The notes below the pieces were generated by a model that saw only the letters and a program-made list of their open reading frames with translations, searched no databases and was not told where the DNA came from. The position numbers and the translations under genes were made by a program. From Nemertoderma westbladi (lineage: Eukaryota; Xenacoelomorpha; Nemertodermatida; Nemertodermatidae): a stretch of DNA of 64,000 nucleotides. This document shows, in pieces, positions 1 through 11,550 of this stretch (position 1 is its first letter; the number at the start of each line of letters is the position of its first letter). The stretch is taken from assembly GCA_032718475.1 (NCBI GenBank), contig JAUCBJ010007513.1:1-64000 (forward strand), in the 5' to 3' direction.

Positions 1-1473
1 ATTTAAAATAATGAGTAGTAGTAAATATATTGTACTGTCCAGATAGGAAAATACCACCGCCTGACGACCTATAACCGTATCGCTATAGGTACTACGTTAT
101 GTATCACGGATTGTTCCTACCCAGAAGCTAATAGAGCTAACGAATGTGCCTATCAACCACTTTACAACACAAATATACTGCCTACACTAATTACTTCGGA
201 AGGCACTGTACTCTAAACCCTAAATTAGGTACAAGTACCGGTATAACAAATAATCAGTAGTTAAATATACTTGAACAGTTAAAAGAACCACGGCATCTGC
301 TGGAGTGACCGAAGCACAAAGTCGTCAGTCTTTACCTACGCCAAGCAGCCCTGATGTAGTACCGGGGTTAGTTTAACTATAACGGTATGCATAACAAGCA
401 CAATTACTGTAGGAATAAACTTGGGGACATGAATGTTGCGAATAATCGCATAAACTCTGAATAATAAATATTACGCTACCCGTACAGAATACTCAAACAA
501 ATACAAACCAAACGCTGGCAGACTACTATCAAGCCTAAACAAACTACTGTATGTGCAGATTCTGAAACTGTTAGTTAGTATGCGTGCTAACACGGTAGTA
601 CGACTTACTCTTTAAGAGGGGATTGACCTTACAGTGTTGACTGCCCCAACTTACTAACGGCACTTGATCAGACCAACTCTACACACGCAGCAATCCCTTC
701 AGACTCAAAAATAGCTAGACAACAATCCAGCCTACAAATATTTAAGTAATAACTATTACGGTACCTGAACAGACCACACAAACAAACACAGGCTAAAACA
801 CTGGCAGACTACGATCAAGCCTAGATAAACTACAGTATATGCAGACTCTGAAACTGTTAGTTAGTATGCGTGCTAACACGGTAGTACGACTTACTCTTTA
901 AGAGGGGATTGACCTTACAGTTATGACTGCCCCAACTTACTAACGGCACTTTATCAGACAAACTCTACACACGCCGTAATCTCTCCAAACCCAACCACAG
1001 TCAGACAGCAGCTCAGCCTACAATTATCTGAACAATCTGAGCAGACTTACACGTCTTCAGCTCAATATTAACTTACTAGGAAATAAAACTGACAGAAATA
1101 AGTAAGCTCCAAAAGAAACAAGGGGTGTACAGTCCCTAATCTCTTAAACAGCCTACCGGTATACAATAATCAAAATCGAATAATACTAAAAGTACTTGTA
1201 CAGCAGTACCGGTACCGGTGATGACAGTTAGGCCTACTGACCTACAAAGTACCGGTTCAGTTTTACCGGTCACTACGGTATTTTGCAACCTTATTGCCTA
1301 CTGCAATAAGATTGTAAACTGTTACTGTTCGACAGAACAGTATTTTACTGTATTTAATGCCTACACTTGCAACCTTATTGCTTACTGCAATAAGATTATA
1401 AACTGTTACTGTTCGCCAGAACAGTATTAAACTGTATTTAATGCTTACACTGCAATACAATATAAACTGTTAC
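1..1473 (-). mobile_element. 5' leader of a BEL/Pao retrotransposon copy (copy A), cut by the window edge
   Basis: This stretch matches 50390-51488, the untranslated leader between the 5' LTR and gag of the BEL/Pao element at 34-52.7 kb, and adjoins a matching LTR at 1474. Copy A therefore runs leftwards, on the minus strand, out of the window. It differs from the other leader by a tandem duplication of about 288 bp (near 500-780 and 790-1075), and has 84-bp repeats at 1285-1473 that each contain a piece of the LTR edge sequence. No convincing coding frame is present. Confidence 0.75.
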
Positions 1474-2732
1474 TGTTCGCGCTTTTGAAGACCTTTAGCA
1501 GTTTAACCTGCCAAAATTTATATGTCTTCTAGTTAATTAAAACCACTTTAGCATACGACAATAATTTATGCTAATACGCAAAACATTAGCCGAAGTCAGC
1601 CCATGCGCGATCATTCACCCGATGGATCTACACCCGGGAGACTGAATTCGGATGCTTGAATTGTATTATTACAGTGTAAGGTTGCAGTGTATACCTAATG
1701 TATTATTCGATAGATCGTTAATAATTAATCTCTGACAGATATTATTGGCTTTCGGGAAATATTAACAGTTCATTTAGGACGTGGCGCTTTATCTATTTAA
1801 ACAGAACTAAGACTTATACTAAAACGCAACGATACTGCTTATGATTAAAGTATAAAACGTATTCTTTAGGAAATACTTTGTTACCAATCACAATCATACA
1901 CACTATTCTGCCGACAGTCAGTACATTTGATCACACATAAAGAGAGCAGTAATTGACTCACGTAGGGTCTGCTAAATAACATTGGATTCAATACACACCA
2001 CATTAATATAAATCGCAATTGTTATATATAGCCGGTCTCTCTAACCTGTAGTGTTATCAAGAAAATTGGGAATTGGGTGATTTATCCGTATTATCCAAAT
2101 AGCAATATTTCCATCAACAAATATTTACAATTAATAACTGACGGTAAAATAACAGTACAAACAATATGATTAATGCAATTAAATTAAGTGAGTTAATGCT
2201 GTCTTTCGATTTGATTGATTAATTAATTGAGATTTGTTTCGGTAACAGTTTATACTTTCGATAATTCAAGCAGTTTACTAGAGTTCTTCCCAAAAGGCCG
2301 GTGTTTCTGGCTTAGACAGCAATAACAACAAAGTAACAAGTAAAACAGTAAGACAGAACACTCTCCTTATGATCGGCAGAAAAGCTACACGTCGACAGGA
2401 AAAACCGCCCTGATTGGCCCAAGCCAAACAAAGAACCACGCGTCCAATGGCTGTTTCCATGTCAGCAACCAGCTGCTAGATGTCGTAATATGAATCATCA
2501 CGGCTAAGCTGTGAAAGGTAGTTGGTGCATTACAAGTTTTTTGCCTTACCATGTCCGCCAAAACACGTATATAGCAGAATGATTTTTATGTCCGTTAAAA
2601 CACCTGTAAAGGTACCTTGCGGGCGAGGGGAATATATATACAGTTTGAAAACCTTTTTAGAGTATTCCAGCGCCTGGGGGAGAACTGGCCAGCAAAGGCA
2701 AACGTATCAGTTATCCCACAAAAGCTTTTACA
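1474..2732 (-). repeat. LTR of BEL/Pao copy A (diverged)
   Basis: This is a third, more diverged copy of the LTR found at 34085-35285 and 51489-52679. It begins TGTTCGCG and ends CTTTTACA, the TG...CA ends expected of an LTR. It acts as the 5' LTR of a minus-strand element whose body lies to the left of the window. The last 200 bp contain degraded versions of the approximately 49-bp repeats seen in the other LTRs. Confidence 0.8.
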
Positions 2733-2836
2733 GTATTAGAGCAAACACTAGCAAGGGATCAGCCCAGCCTATCATGGCTAAGACAACGCCCTATCAGAAT
2801 ACGTCATCCCTCATGAGCTGTTACTGTTGGTACCAA

Positions 2837-4303
2837 CATAGTAGACATGTACCGAACAACAAGAGTCCCACAAGAAATGAAAACAAATAAGTTGGTGCCA
2901 GTTCCCAAGAAGGGCAACCTAACACTCTATGGTTCTTTTCGGGGAATCTCATTGATCTCGATTGCTGCAAAGCTATACAATAGAATTCTATTAAATCGCA
3001 TCAGGGATCCCATTGAGAGACTGCTCCGTGGAAATCAGAATGGGTTCCGTAAAGGTCGTGGGACCATGGAGCCCATTTTGGCACTTAGAAGGATAATTGA
3101 AGAGTTATCAAAAAAGAAAGACAGGCATCTGGCTGTTATCTTTGTTGACTTCTTCAAGGCCTTTGATTCAATCTCTCGCTCACGTATGTTCAGCATACTT
3201 TCATTATATGGGATTCCTGATGAAATTATTGCAGCAATCAGATCAGTATACGATGGATCGAAAACATTTGTGTCTACTGTTGACGGTGACACAGAACCAT
3301 TTGAAGTGTTATGGGGCGTCCTCCAGGGAGACACACTTGCACCATTCTTGTTCATAATTGTTGTTGACTATGTTCTACGCATGTCCTTAGATCATCATAA
3401 TGATGATGGGGTGATGATAACTCCACCTACTGGCTCCAGAATTCGAGGAAATCCTGCCAAGTACCTAACTGATCTAGACTTTGCTGATGACGTAGGAGTA
3501 CTCTCAGAATCACTAGAGGGAGCCCAACGGCTCCTCAGCTCATTAGAACATACTGCTTCTAGTGTTGGTCTTTTTATTAACTCCAGAAAGACCAAAATTT
3601 TGACAGTTAACTTTGAAAGTCCTCAGTAAGTCTCTGATCGGATGAGCATAAGCTCAAAAGATGGTATGCTTGTGCATGTGGATGACTTCTGTTACCTGGG
3701 ATCATGGATCCGGAAGTCAGGTGAGGACCTACGAATACGTAAGGGAAAGGCATGGGCAGCCTTGATAGGCTTTCCAGGATTTCGAAGTCACCGAGAATTA
3801 ATCGGAAACTTAAGGTCCGATTATTTAGAGCAGCAGTAGTTCCAGTACTCCTCTATGGGAGTCCATGCTGGGCTCTAACTGCTGAGGACACCAAATCTCT
3901 GGATGGCACATTCACAAGAATGCTACGCCGGTTCATTGTGTCAAGTACAATGCACACATCTCCATACAGAACCAGACACCATATAACATTGGAGGTGTCT
4001 CATTGGTTCCCCCGAGCTTGACACTAGAACAAAATCGCCTCCGCTTTGCAGGACATTGCTTTCGCCGTGAGGACCAGCCAGTGCATAATCTTGTACTTTG
4101 GCAGCCTCATGAAGTGAATAAGCATGGTGGACAGCCCATGACTTTCTTGAGACGCATCTTAAAGGACACTGGCCTTGAAGATGCGGATGATCTAGCAAAT
4201 GTCATGGGTGATAGGGAGTTGTGGCGGTGCACTTTTGTCGATAAGCCGGCACAGCATTCTTAAAAATGCAGCTGCAATGCAGCATGCCGATCCTAGTAGT
4301 AGT
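2837..4303 (+). pseudogene. Non-LTR retrotransposon family N1, 5'-truncated copy (reverse transcriptase and 3' domain)
   Basis: The DNA matches the N1 copy at 63204-64000 nearly base for base. The 2847-3629 frame is a reverse transcriptase: a finger region with PVPKKGN and GFRKGRGT, palm motif A around VDFFKAFDS, motif B around GVLQGDTLAP, and the catalytic FADD box. A TAA at 3627-3629 interrupts it. Reading continues in frame and then shifts twice through the C-terminal region, with LLYGSPCWALT near 3853 and a terminal block at 4018-4262. The 3' end lies near the TAGTAGTAG at about 4295. The same terminus appears inverted at 54690-54971. The copy lacks its endonuclease and is not functional. 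Confidence 0.9.
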
Positions 4304-5415
4304 TGGTACCAGTGTAAGAACAAGGAGGCACAGTGGACACACACACCTGACGTTATACAGGTCTCTCACCCACTAACCCAGGTTATCAATGCAGTAATGA
4401 CTGTATTATATTGCCGGACAATGAAAGGTCGTTGTTCTTCAACTCAACTTCATAACACTTATATAGAGGCGCTTCCGGTATGCTTGTGGGGCGAGCGACG
4501 AAAGTAAGCGAGCTTAGCATACGGGTACCACTAACTCAATCGGTGTATCTGTTGCTCTGTTGTTCTGTTGATCTGTTGTTCTGTTGATCTGTTGTGTCCA
4601 ATTTTAAACGTTAATAACTCAGCCAAATCTCGATAAAATATATCCAAACTTGGTACATGTGTAGTCTGGCAAAAGTTTGGAAATTTTCTAATTTGAATTT
4701 GCGTGGGGTCTTCGTGCAGCATCTGTGTAACTGTCTTGCAGTTATAATAAATTTATCTATCCAAAAATTACTAGGCTTGTCATCAGGTGGTTGCTAGGAG
4801 ACTGCATGATTACAGTACGATACCGGTTATGTTACAGTGGTACAGAGTTACCGGTACTGTCTTCAGGTCGTTGGTCACCAATCGGCTCGGCAACGGCAAC
4901 CATGCAGCCATGGAAGTTTTGAAATTTTGCGGACTTAAGACAGACTGATATATTGTTAGGTTGTACCAGCTGACCTTTATTCCATGTTCCGGTATCCGCT
5001 ACTGCACTAGGTACCCCAACAGCCCAATACTGCAATACCCAGCAACATTTTGTAATTGTACCGGTACTCAAACAACTCGCCATCAAGGCCACCGCCTCTG
5101 TCTGTCGCAGTGTCGTTGGCGACATCGACTTTTGATAATGTCTGTGTCTGTGTAATGGTATGTCTGTGTAATTCGGTGCTTCACTCTTCTCTACAGAGAA
5201 TTAAATTGTATCTCTAATTGGGCGGGTCCGGGTATTCCTTTGTAATAATCACTATTGTGCTATTAATAGATTTGTTTGTTTGTTTACCGGTATTCACATA
5301 GAACCTTTTATGGTTCTGGAATAAAGAATCTAATAATAATAATAAATTATACTCTACCTTCGTCATTTTTCGGTGAATCCGCATTTCATATTTGTGTTCA
5401 TGCAAATGCATCTTT
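4304..5415. other. Non-coding stretch, no gene recognised
   Basis: I see no credible coding region. There is a short CTGTTGATCTGTTGTT repeat at about 4553-4598 and several ACCGGT palindromes (4824, 4850, 5062, 5286). Short open frames here show no family signature. Confidence 0.5.
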
Positions 5416-6930
5416 AACCTGCTCCTTTATTAACCTGCATAATTTTCTAACACGAGTTAACCATCGTTTATTGTTTTGGTTCAATCTACACGCCTCTGTA
5501 ACCTGCTCCTGTACTAATCTACATAATCTTGTAACACGTGTTAAATATCGTTTATTGTTTTGGTTCTATCTACACGCCTCGGTAACCTACTCCTTTACTA
5601 ACTTGCATAATTTTCTACCACGAGTTAATCGTTTATTGTTTTGGTTCAATCTATCCGCCTCCGCAACCTGATTCTTTACTAACCTACATCTTGTAACACG
5701 TGTTAACTATCGTTTATTGTTTGGTTCTATCTACCTGCCTCTGTAACCTGATCCTTTACTAACCTGCATAATCTTGTAACATGTTTTAACTATCGTTTAT
5801 TGTTTTGGTTCTATCTACCCGCCTCTATAACCTGCTCCTTTACTAACCTGCATAATCTTTTAACATGTGTTAACTATCGTTTATTGTTTTGGTTCTATCT
5901 ACCCTCCTCTATAGCCTGCTCCTTTACTAACCTGCATAATCTTGTAACATGTGTTAACTATCGTTTATTGTTTTGGTTCTATCTACCCGCCTCTGTAACC
6001 TGCTCCTGTACTAATCTACATAATCTTGTAACATGTGTTAACTATCGTTTATTGTTTTAGTTCTATCTACCAGCCTCTATAACCTGCTCCTTTACTAACC
6101 TGCATAATCTTGTAACATGTGTTAACTATCCTTTATGGTTTTGGTTCTATCTACCAGCCTCTATAACCTGCTCCTTTACTAACCTGCATAATCTTGTAAC
6201 ATGTGTTAACTATCCTTTATTGTTTTGGTTCTATCTACCAGCCTCTATAACCTGCTCCTTTACTAACTGCATAATCTTGTAACATGTGTTAACTATCGTT
6301 TATTGTTTTGGTTCTTTCTACCAGCCTCTAAAACCTGCTCCTTTACTAACCTGCATAATCTTGTAACATGTGTCAACTATCGTTTATTGTTTTGGTTCTA
6401 TCTACCAGCCTCCATAACCTGCTCCTTTACTAACCTGCATAATCTTGTAACATGTGTTAACTATCCTTTATTGTTTTGGTTCTATCTACCAGCCTCTATA
6501 ACCTGCTCCTTTACTAACTGCATAATCTTGTAACATGTGTTAACTATCGTTTATTGTTTTGGTTCTTTCTACCAGCCTCTAAAACCTGCTCCTTTACTAA
6601 CCTGCATAATCTTGTAACATGTGTCAACTATCGTTTATTGTTTTGGTTCTATCTACCAGCCTCCATAACCTGTTCCTTTACTAACCTGCATAATCTTGTA
6701 ACATGTGTTAACTATCCTTTATTGTTTTGGTTCTATCTACCAGCCTCGATAACCTGCTCCTTTACTAACTGCATAATCTTGTAACATGTGTTAACTATCG
6801 GTTGTTGTTTTGGTTCTATCTACCCGCCTCTATAACGTGCTCCTTTACTAACCTGCATAATCTTGTAACATGTGTTAACTATCATTTATTGTTTTGGTTC
6901 TATCTTCCCGCCTCTATAGCCTGCTCCTTG
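5416..6930. repeat. 84-bp minisatellite, about 18 copies
   Basis: The unit runs from AACCTGCTCC through CTATCGTTTATTG to CTACCCGCCTCTAT. Because 84 is divisible by three, long frames such as 5276-5671 stay open, but they only translate the repeat. Units are 80-95% alike. At 6292-6793 a three-unit block of 251 bp (84+84+83) is duplicated nearly exactly, a higher-order repeat. A single inverted unit sits at 55048-55142 inside the hAT-type element, and partial relatives occur near 15005 and 27325. Confidence 0.95.
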
Positions 6931-6982
6931 TAATTGACCTTGTAAAACTTGTAATACGTTTTATTTACAGACCAAAGCCCAA

Positions 6983-7620
6983 ATGATTTTCCCAAATTCC
7001 TTATTTCCAAATCCCAAATTTCTTATTCCCAGATCCCAAGGGACGCGTTGTTCAACTGAGCCCCGTCAACGGAAACAGCCAGTGCCGTTTGACTTGTTAA
7101 CGAGAGGCAATTATGAGGCATGAGATACGCATTGCGTATCTTCTTCATGCAACCAACAATGGTCGATCAACAAATAAAAACCGATAATCACTAATATAAT
7201 GGCAAATCCAAAATTCCATATTCCCAAATACCTTAATCCCCCCAAATACCTTATTCCCAAATCCCAAATACCTTATTCCCAAATCCCAAATACTTATTCC
7301 CAAATACCTTATTCCCAAATATCAAATACCTTAATCCCAAAACCCAAATACCTTATTCCTAAATCCCAAATACCTTATTCCCAAATCCCAAATACCTTAT
7401 TCCCAAATCCCAAATACCTTATTCCCAAATCCCAAATACCTTATTCCCAAATCCCAAATACCTTATTCCCAAATACCTTATTCCCAAATCCCAAATACCT
7501 TACTCCCAAATCCCAAATACCTTATTCCCAAATCCCAAATACCTTATTCCCAAATCCCAAATACCTTATTCCCAAATCCCAAATCTCTTATTCCCAAATT
7601 CCTTAATCCCAAATCCCACA
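6983..7620. repeat. 22-bp minisatellite (CCTTATTCCCAAATCCCAAATA)
   Basis: About 19 near-identical copies occupy 7205-7620. A few degenerate units at 6983-7040 are separated from them by 160 bp of unrelated sequence. The long + frame at 7199-7606 is a translation of the repeat (PKYLIPKSQIPYSQIPN type) and not a gene. The array ends against a poly-C run at about 7637-7652. Confidence 0.95.
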
Positions 7621-7652
7621 TTGTATTTGCGTCCAGTTTCCCCCCCCCCCCC

Positions 7653-8020
7653 CTGTCTCGATACCACACCATCAGATAAGGGGACCATCACCCATACCAA
7701 CACAGAAGCACATGATCTGCCATTTGCTATGCAACTCATCTACTGGGACAAGCCCTGTACCCCTGCTGATAGGTGCAGGTCGCAGTGGAGTGCACACAAA
7801 TTGGAGATGAGAGCACTCTACTCTTGACCAGCCATTGGTAGATTACAATCTGGCTGGTCAGGCCAAAATACCCCTGCAGCCGAGTACATGGGTCCTTAAC
7901 CCAGGACCAAGGGCATCCCTATCTCTGAACGAAGGTTGTCCTTGTTACGGGACCAGATTATGCTCTTAGTATGAGGGTCTATAAAGCCACAGGAGACTCC
8001 TCATTTATGCTGCATGGAGG
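7653..8020 (-). mobile_element. 5' untranslated fragment of non-LTR family N1
   Basis: Read on the minus strand, this matches the region just upstream of the N1 reading frame at about 60955-61330. Shared blocks include CCATGCAGCATAAA, TTGGTCCTGG, TAAGGACCCAT, GGCTGCAGGGGTAT and CTACCAATGGCTGGTCA. Only the head of the element is present, and it stops at the poly-C run beside the 22-bp array. Keeping the 5' end and losing the rest is the reverse of ordinary non-LTR truncation. Confidence 0.75.
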
Positions 8021-8199
8021 TGGAAAGTTTTCAGAATCAATGACCCTGAATACCTGAACTGAACTGTGGTGACCAACAGTAGGGCACTATTGTGCGAAAT
8101 TTTTCCAGCCTTTAGTCGGATTAGAACCTGGGCCGCCAAACAGTATTGTAAAACTACCTCACAGCCAAAGGGACAATGAAACAATCTCAACTTTTATTA

Positions 8200-8290
8200 T
8201 TTAATTATTAATTTAATTATTTAAATTATTAATTTTTATTAATTATAATTATTTAGAAAAAGATTGAACGTAGGCAATAGAGAGACTGCT
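8200..8290. repeat. AT-only low-complexity tract
   Basis: A run of TTATTATTTAATTATTAATTT-type sequence with almost no G or C. It separates the N1 head fragment from the next non-LTR remnant. No gene is seen. Confidence 0.7.
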
Positions 8291-8529
8291 GATTTTAAAG
8301 AGTGTATACGAATACTTTAATACTTTAAATTATATACCGGTACTCGTACTGTATGTATGTATGCAGTAGGTACCGCATAAAGTATATCTATAGATTAGAA
8401 AGTAAGTAATGTTTTGCTTTTGGATAAGTATTGCTTCGAAGGAGATTTTGCTAGATAGATCGCTGTGCCATATCTAATATAGGGAGGGGGATAAGGAAAT
8501 TACCGTGAGCTTATGACCGAGTACGACTG

Positions 8530-8990
8530 ATGAGAGGCTGAGGTTTTTCTAAAAAGCAGACCTAAATCTGACAGATTGTCGTGCTTGAATAGAGCAGTCT
8601 GATGTTTGAATAGACATTGTAAAGGGAGGATATTAAGTGACTTCTATAAGGGAGCTGATGAGGCCTGAGAATGGTTGAAGGTCATACAACGGAGTAGATT
8701 GTTGATTTTAATTCTGAGTGGTTTCAGTGTAGTAGGATTAGTACCGCCCCATAGTAGAAGTCCGCAGTGTAAGTAGCGGTGGATTAGACTGAAATTTAGC
8801 TGGCGAAGAGTATATAAAGGAAAGATATGACGTAGCTTATAGAATTAAGAATCTTAATAATATATTTAACATGTGGTTGCCAAGATAATTTATTGTCAAC
8901 CCAAACTTCAAGGAATTTTTTGCTGGCTGAGTTATAAATTTTATGATTGTTAATTTGGAAGCCTACTATGGTCGACCCCATCAGCATTTC
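8530..8990 (-). pseudogene. Non-LTR reverse transcriptase C-terminal fragment (different family, Jockey/CR1-like)
   Basis: The minus frame at 8987-8796 gives FLEVWVDNKLSWQPHVKYI, which matches the conserved block after the reverse transcriptase catalytic site in Jockey/CR1-type elements (F-L-G-x-x-x-D-x-K-L-x-W-x-x-H-I). After a frame change the next segment reads LLLWGGTNPTTLKPLRIKIN and then LLRCM, the usual following block (YG-x-x-x-WG, then L-x-P-L, then LR-x-I). Stops and shifts show it is dead. The assignment rests on motif order, and the clade is a guess. Confidence 0.7.
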
Positions 8991-9086
8991 CAGGCTATCA
9001 TACAGTAGGTATGGGTTACGATGGTACTGAGTGTATTTATATAAACATCAATAATGAAGAATAGTTATTGTATATATTATGTTCTA

Positions 9087-9220
9087 CTAACGTCTTAAGA
9101 CGGCTTCATATCTGATACTGAAACCACGAAATTCGTCTACCGAGTCGGAATATAATTCTAATCGGGCAAAATTGTTGTTGGTCGTAAACCGAGAAAAGAT
9201 GTTTGTACCGCAGAACTTTC
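9087..9220 (-). CDS. CUB-domain secreted protein, exon 3 (terminal)
   Basis: This exon encodes the second half of the CUB domain and the stop codon (TAG at 9089-9087). The acceptor TTTTAG lies just above 9220. The phase is right: exon 2 leaves one base, which joins GA here to make glycine. The residues start KFCGTNIFS and include a SDSVDEFRGFSIRYEA block, matching the end of CUB domains (C-G, hydrophobic strand, F/Y-x-SD, GF-x-x-x-Y). The fourth CUB cysteine (about residue 112) is in this exon. The protein ends a few residues after the domain (LRR), so no other domain follows. Confidence 0.85.
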
Positions 9221-9299
9221 CTAAAATTATCATAATGATATAAATGGTTTACAATCAAGCAAACAGTCGGCCGAAGCCAGAGGCGACCCAAAGGCTCCT

Positions 9300-9485
9300 C
9301 TTTCGATAGCTGCTACCCGAGGATAGGGGTGGGCGTTACTCCTATCCAAATTTTTGCTCCCAGTAATGTAACTGGTACTCATTTTATCGACCCCAGTGGA
9401 TGAAAGGCTGAGTGGACCCTGGCGGGGCTGAACCTACAACCAATAGGTTGCAGGCCCGGAGCTCAACCAACTGAGCTACCCCGCC
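9300..9485 (-). mobile_element. tRNA-derived SINE
   Basis: Read on the minus strand, 9485-9421 begins GGCGGGGTAGCTCAGTTGG, an RNA polymerase III A box in a tRNA-like setting, with a D-arm stem GCTC/GAGC. It continues to a B-box-like GGTTCAGCCCC, and its acceptor-like ends GGCGGGG/CCCCGCC pair. The body contains GGGGTCGATAAAATGAGTACC, shortly followed by TTACTGGGA, a core resembling one in cephalopod and other invertebrate SINEs. A second copy of the body lies at 27193-27312. It sits in the intron between CUB exons 3 and 2. The anticodon and T arms do not fold, so it is not a tRNA gene. Confidence 0.8.
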
Positions 9486-9489
9486 TCAG

Positions 9490-9857
9490 CGAAATGGTTT
9501 ACAGACATTTGTTATTTATACAATAACATATGTATTAAATTTTTCATGCAACTCAAAACCTAAGCAATAATCTAAGCTATTTAACGGATTACTATCGGTT
9601 AAAAAGGTGTAAAAATTGACATTAAAAAGGCGTTTTTCAGGATATTATTTCGATTCATTTATATGGTTTTCAAAGACCTGTACTTTGGAATATTTCCCAT
9701 AAACCACAAATAGGCCTACATGATACTACACTCTACTCGCATTAACTCTTGTAAACAGTCCATCTACCTCGAGTTGAATACTACCTGCCAGTAGTTAGGT
9801 GATGAATTTACAGTACACCAATAATTCGTTTTTTTTATTAATAAATATTTTTTATAC
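9490..9857. other. Intron sequence of the CUB gene
   Basis: AT-rich DNA between the SINE and exon 2. I see no coding signal or recognisable repeat apart from one TAGGCCTA palindrome near 9713. Confidence 0.5.
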
Positions 9858-10074
9858 CTATATATAGATGGCCATCATAGAATTTGACTCCATCATAGCG
9901 GCATTGACCATCGGGTGCACCACTCCAGTAAGATTCTTCCGTGATAAAGTCGTCCACGTATATGTTTATGACCATTTCCGGAGGAACAACAATCTCGTAA
10001 GCACAATCAGAATACGATTGATATTGCTCCGGATAATTTAATGTTTTTATGATTCCAGAAAAATTGTCGAATAA
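9858..10074 (-). CDS. CUB-domain secreted protein, exon 2
   Basis: This 217-base exon encodes the first half of a CUB domain, an extracellular beta-sandwich used for protein binding in secreted proteases and matrix proteins. It is bounded by the acceptor TTTTTTAG (just above 10074) and the donor TAG|GTATAA (just below 9858). Residues FSGIIKTLNYPEQY match the CUB signature G-x-I-x-S-P-N-Y-P-x-x-Y. These are followed by SDCAYEI (second cysteine), IYVDDF (the F-x-D/F-x-L strand), QCRYDGVKFYDG (third cysteine and the C-x-Y-D-x-x-x-x-x-D-G motif). Reading is phase 0 at its start and phase 1 at its end, which fits both neighbouring exons. The exon is under 75 codons, so it is easily missed by ORF searches. 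Confidence 0.9.
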
Positions 10075-10094
10075 CTAAAAAATAAAATTAAATT

Positions 10095-10864
10095 AAGGCG
10101 GTCAAACCAGTACGCGGTAATTAAACCAGTACGCGGTAATTAAACCAGTACACGGTAATTAAACCAGTACGCGGTAATTAAACCAGTACGCGGTAATTAA
10201 ACCAGTACGCGGTAATTAAACCAGTACGCAGTAATTAAACCAGTACGTGGTAATTAAACCAGTACGCGGTAATTAAACCAGTACACGGTAATTAAACCAG
10301 TACACGGTAATTAAACCAGTACGCGGTAATTAAACCAGTACGCGGTAATTAAACCAGTACGCGGTAATTAAACCAGTACGCGGTAATTAAACCAGTACGC
10401 GGTAATTAAACCAGTACGCAGTAATTAAACCAGTACGCGGTAATTAAACCAGTACGCGGTAATTAAACCAGTACGCGGTAATTAAACCAGTACGTGGTAA
10501 TTAAACCAGTACGCGGTAATTAAACCAGTACACAGTAATTAAACCAGTACGCGGTAATTAAACCAGTACGCGGTAATTAAACCAGTACGCGGTAATTAAA
10601 CCAGTACGCGGTAATTTAACCAGTACGCGGTAATTAAACCAGTACGCGGTAATTAAACCAGTACGCGGTAATTAAACCAGTACGAAGTAATTAAACCAGT
10701 ACGCGGTAATTAAACCAGTACGCGGTAATTAAACCAGTATGCGGTAATTAAACCAGTACGCGGTAATTAAACCAGTACGCGGTAATTAAACCAGTACACG
10801 GTAATTAAACCAGTACGCGGTAATTAAACCAGTACGCGGTAATTAAACCAGTACGCGGTAATTA
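10095..10864. repeat. 19-bp minisatellite (GGTAATTAAACCAGTACGC), about 40 copies
   Basis: About 40 tandem copies run head to tail with very few changes, mostly at the CGC/CAC/CGT positions. The array lies in the CUB gene intron, starting only about 20 bp from exon 2, and ends at an N1 fragment. No unique spacers are present. Confidence 0.97.
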
Positions 10865-10955
10865 CCCCCAGAGCTGACCGCAAAAAAAGCTCGCTCATCC
10901 CCCTCTATGGATTATATCAGTAATGCGGAGGTCCGTCCACTAGGAATTTCTCATT
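10865..10955 (+). mobile_element. Fragment of non-LTR family N1 around its start codon
   Basis: This matches about 61363-61440: AGAGCTGAC, then the start-codon context CTATGGATTA and ATGCGGAGGTCCG. The first residues (MDYISNAEVRPL) are kept, which supports 61403 as the true N1 start codon. The 19-bp array lies where the N1 5' UTR would be. Confidence 0.75.
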
Positions 10956-11261
10956 AGTCAATTAATTTAATACTATTTATAATAAACTAGCGCCGTAGAA
11001 CTATGTTGCCACAAACTTGATCAATCCCTTATACAGTAACCAACATAGCTTACTGCACAAGTCAGATTGCGACACATCCACAAATCAACACGGAAATCAC
11101 TACAGACGAAGGAGGAAAAGCAGAGAAACCATGGAAAACCCTACAACCAAAATAAAATCATTCCAGGATTTACAAAACAGGGCCATAAAAACTTTTCAGT
11201 GTCTAGAGGAAACATAGACTTCCGTACAAACAATCTTTCCAGAGTCAGAGCCCCGGAAGGA

Positions 11262-11550
11262 TCTAGGACACTTCCCCCCCCGGACCCCCCCCCCCCCGCC
11301 CAAGTAGGACAGTTACATCCCCCCCCCCCCCGGACACTCCCCCCCCCCCCGCTTTTAACACTTTAACGGGGGGAAGTGTCCGGGGGGGAAGTGTCTGGGG
11401 GGAAGTGTCCGGGGGGGGAAGTGTCTGGGGGGAAGTGTCCGGGGGGAAGTGTCTGGGGGGGAACTGTCCGGGGGGAAGTGCCCGCGGGGGAAGTGTCCGG
11501 GGGGTAGTGCCCGCGGGGGAAGTGTCCGCGGGGGAAGTGTCCGCACACCC
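11262..11550. repeat. C-run/G-run minisatellite with inverted arrangement
   Basis: The first part has C runs with CCCGGACACT-type units, and the second (11360-11550) has about eleven GGGGGGAAGTGTCC-type units in the opposite orientation. The two halves could pair as a hairpin. Related G-run units with a CAATTGTCC core lie at 53925-54050 and 56535-56645. Proline-rich frames on both strands are translations of the repeat. Confidence 0.85.

Noticed and set aside
3035-3595. Minus-strand frames opposite the N1 reverse transcriptase
   Set aside because: Antisense shadows of the coding frame; the same shadows recur at 63407-63967.
5276-6784. Long + frames of about 28-residue repeats (FWFYLPAS...NLHNLVTC)
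   Set aside because: They are translations of an 84-bp minisatellite; 84 is a multiple of three, so frames stay open by chance. No start context or neighbouring exons.
7199-7606. 135-codon frame of PKYLIPKSQIP repeats
   Set aside because: Pure translation of the 22-bp array; period and frame drift show no coding constraint.
9421-9485. Functional tRNA gene
   Set aside because: A- and B-box-like sequences and acceptor pairing exist, but the anticodon and T arms do not fold and a SINE body follows.
10095-10864. CRISPR-like array
   Set aside because: Repeats are directly adjacent without unique spacers, and the context is a eukaryotic intron; the 56-bp array at 57846-60875 is rejected for the same reason.
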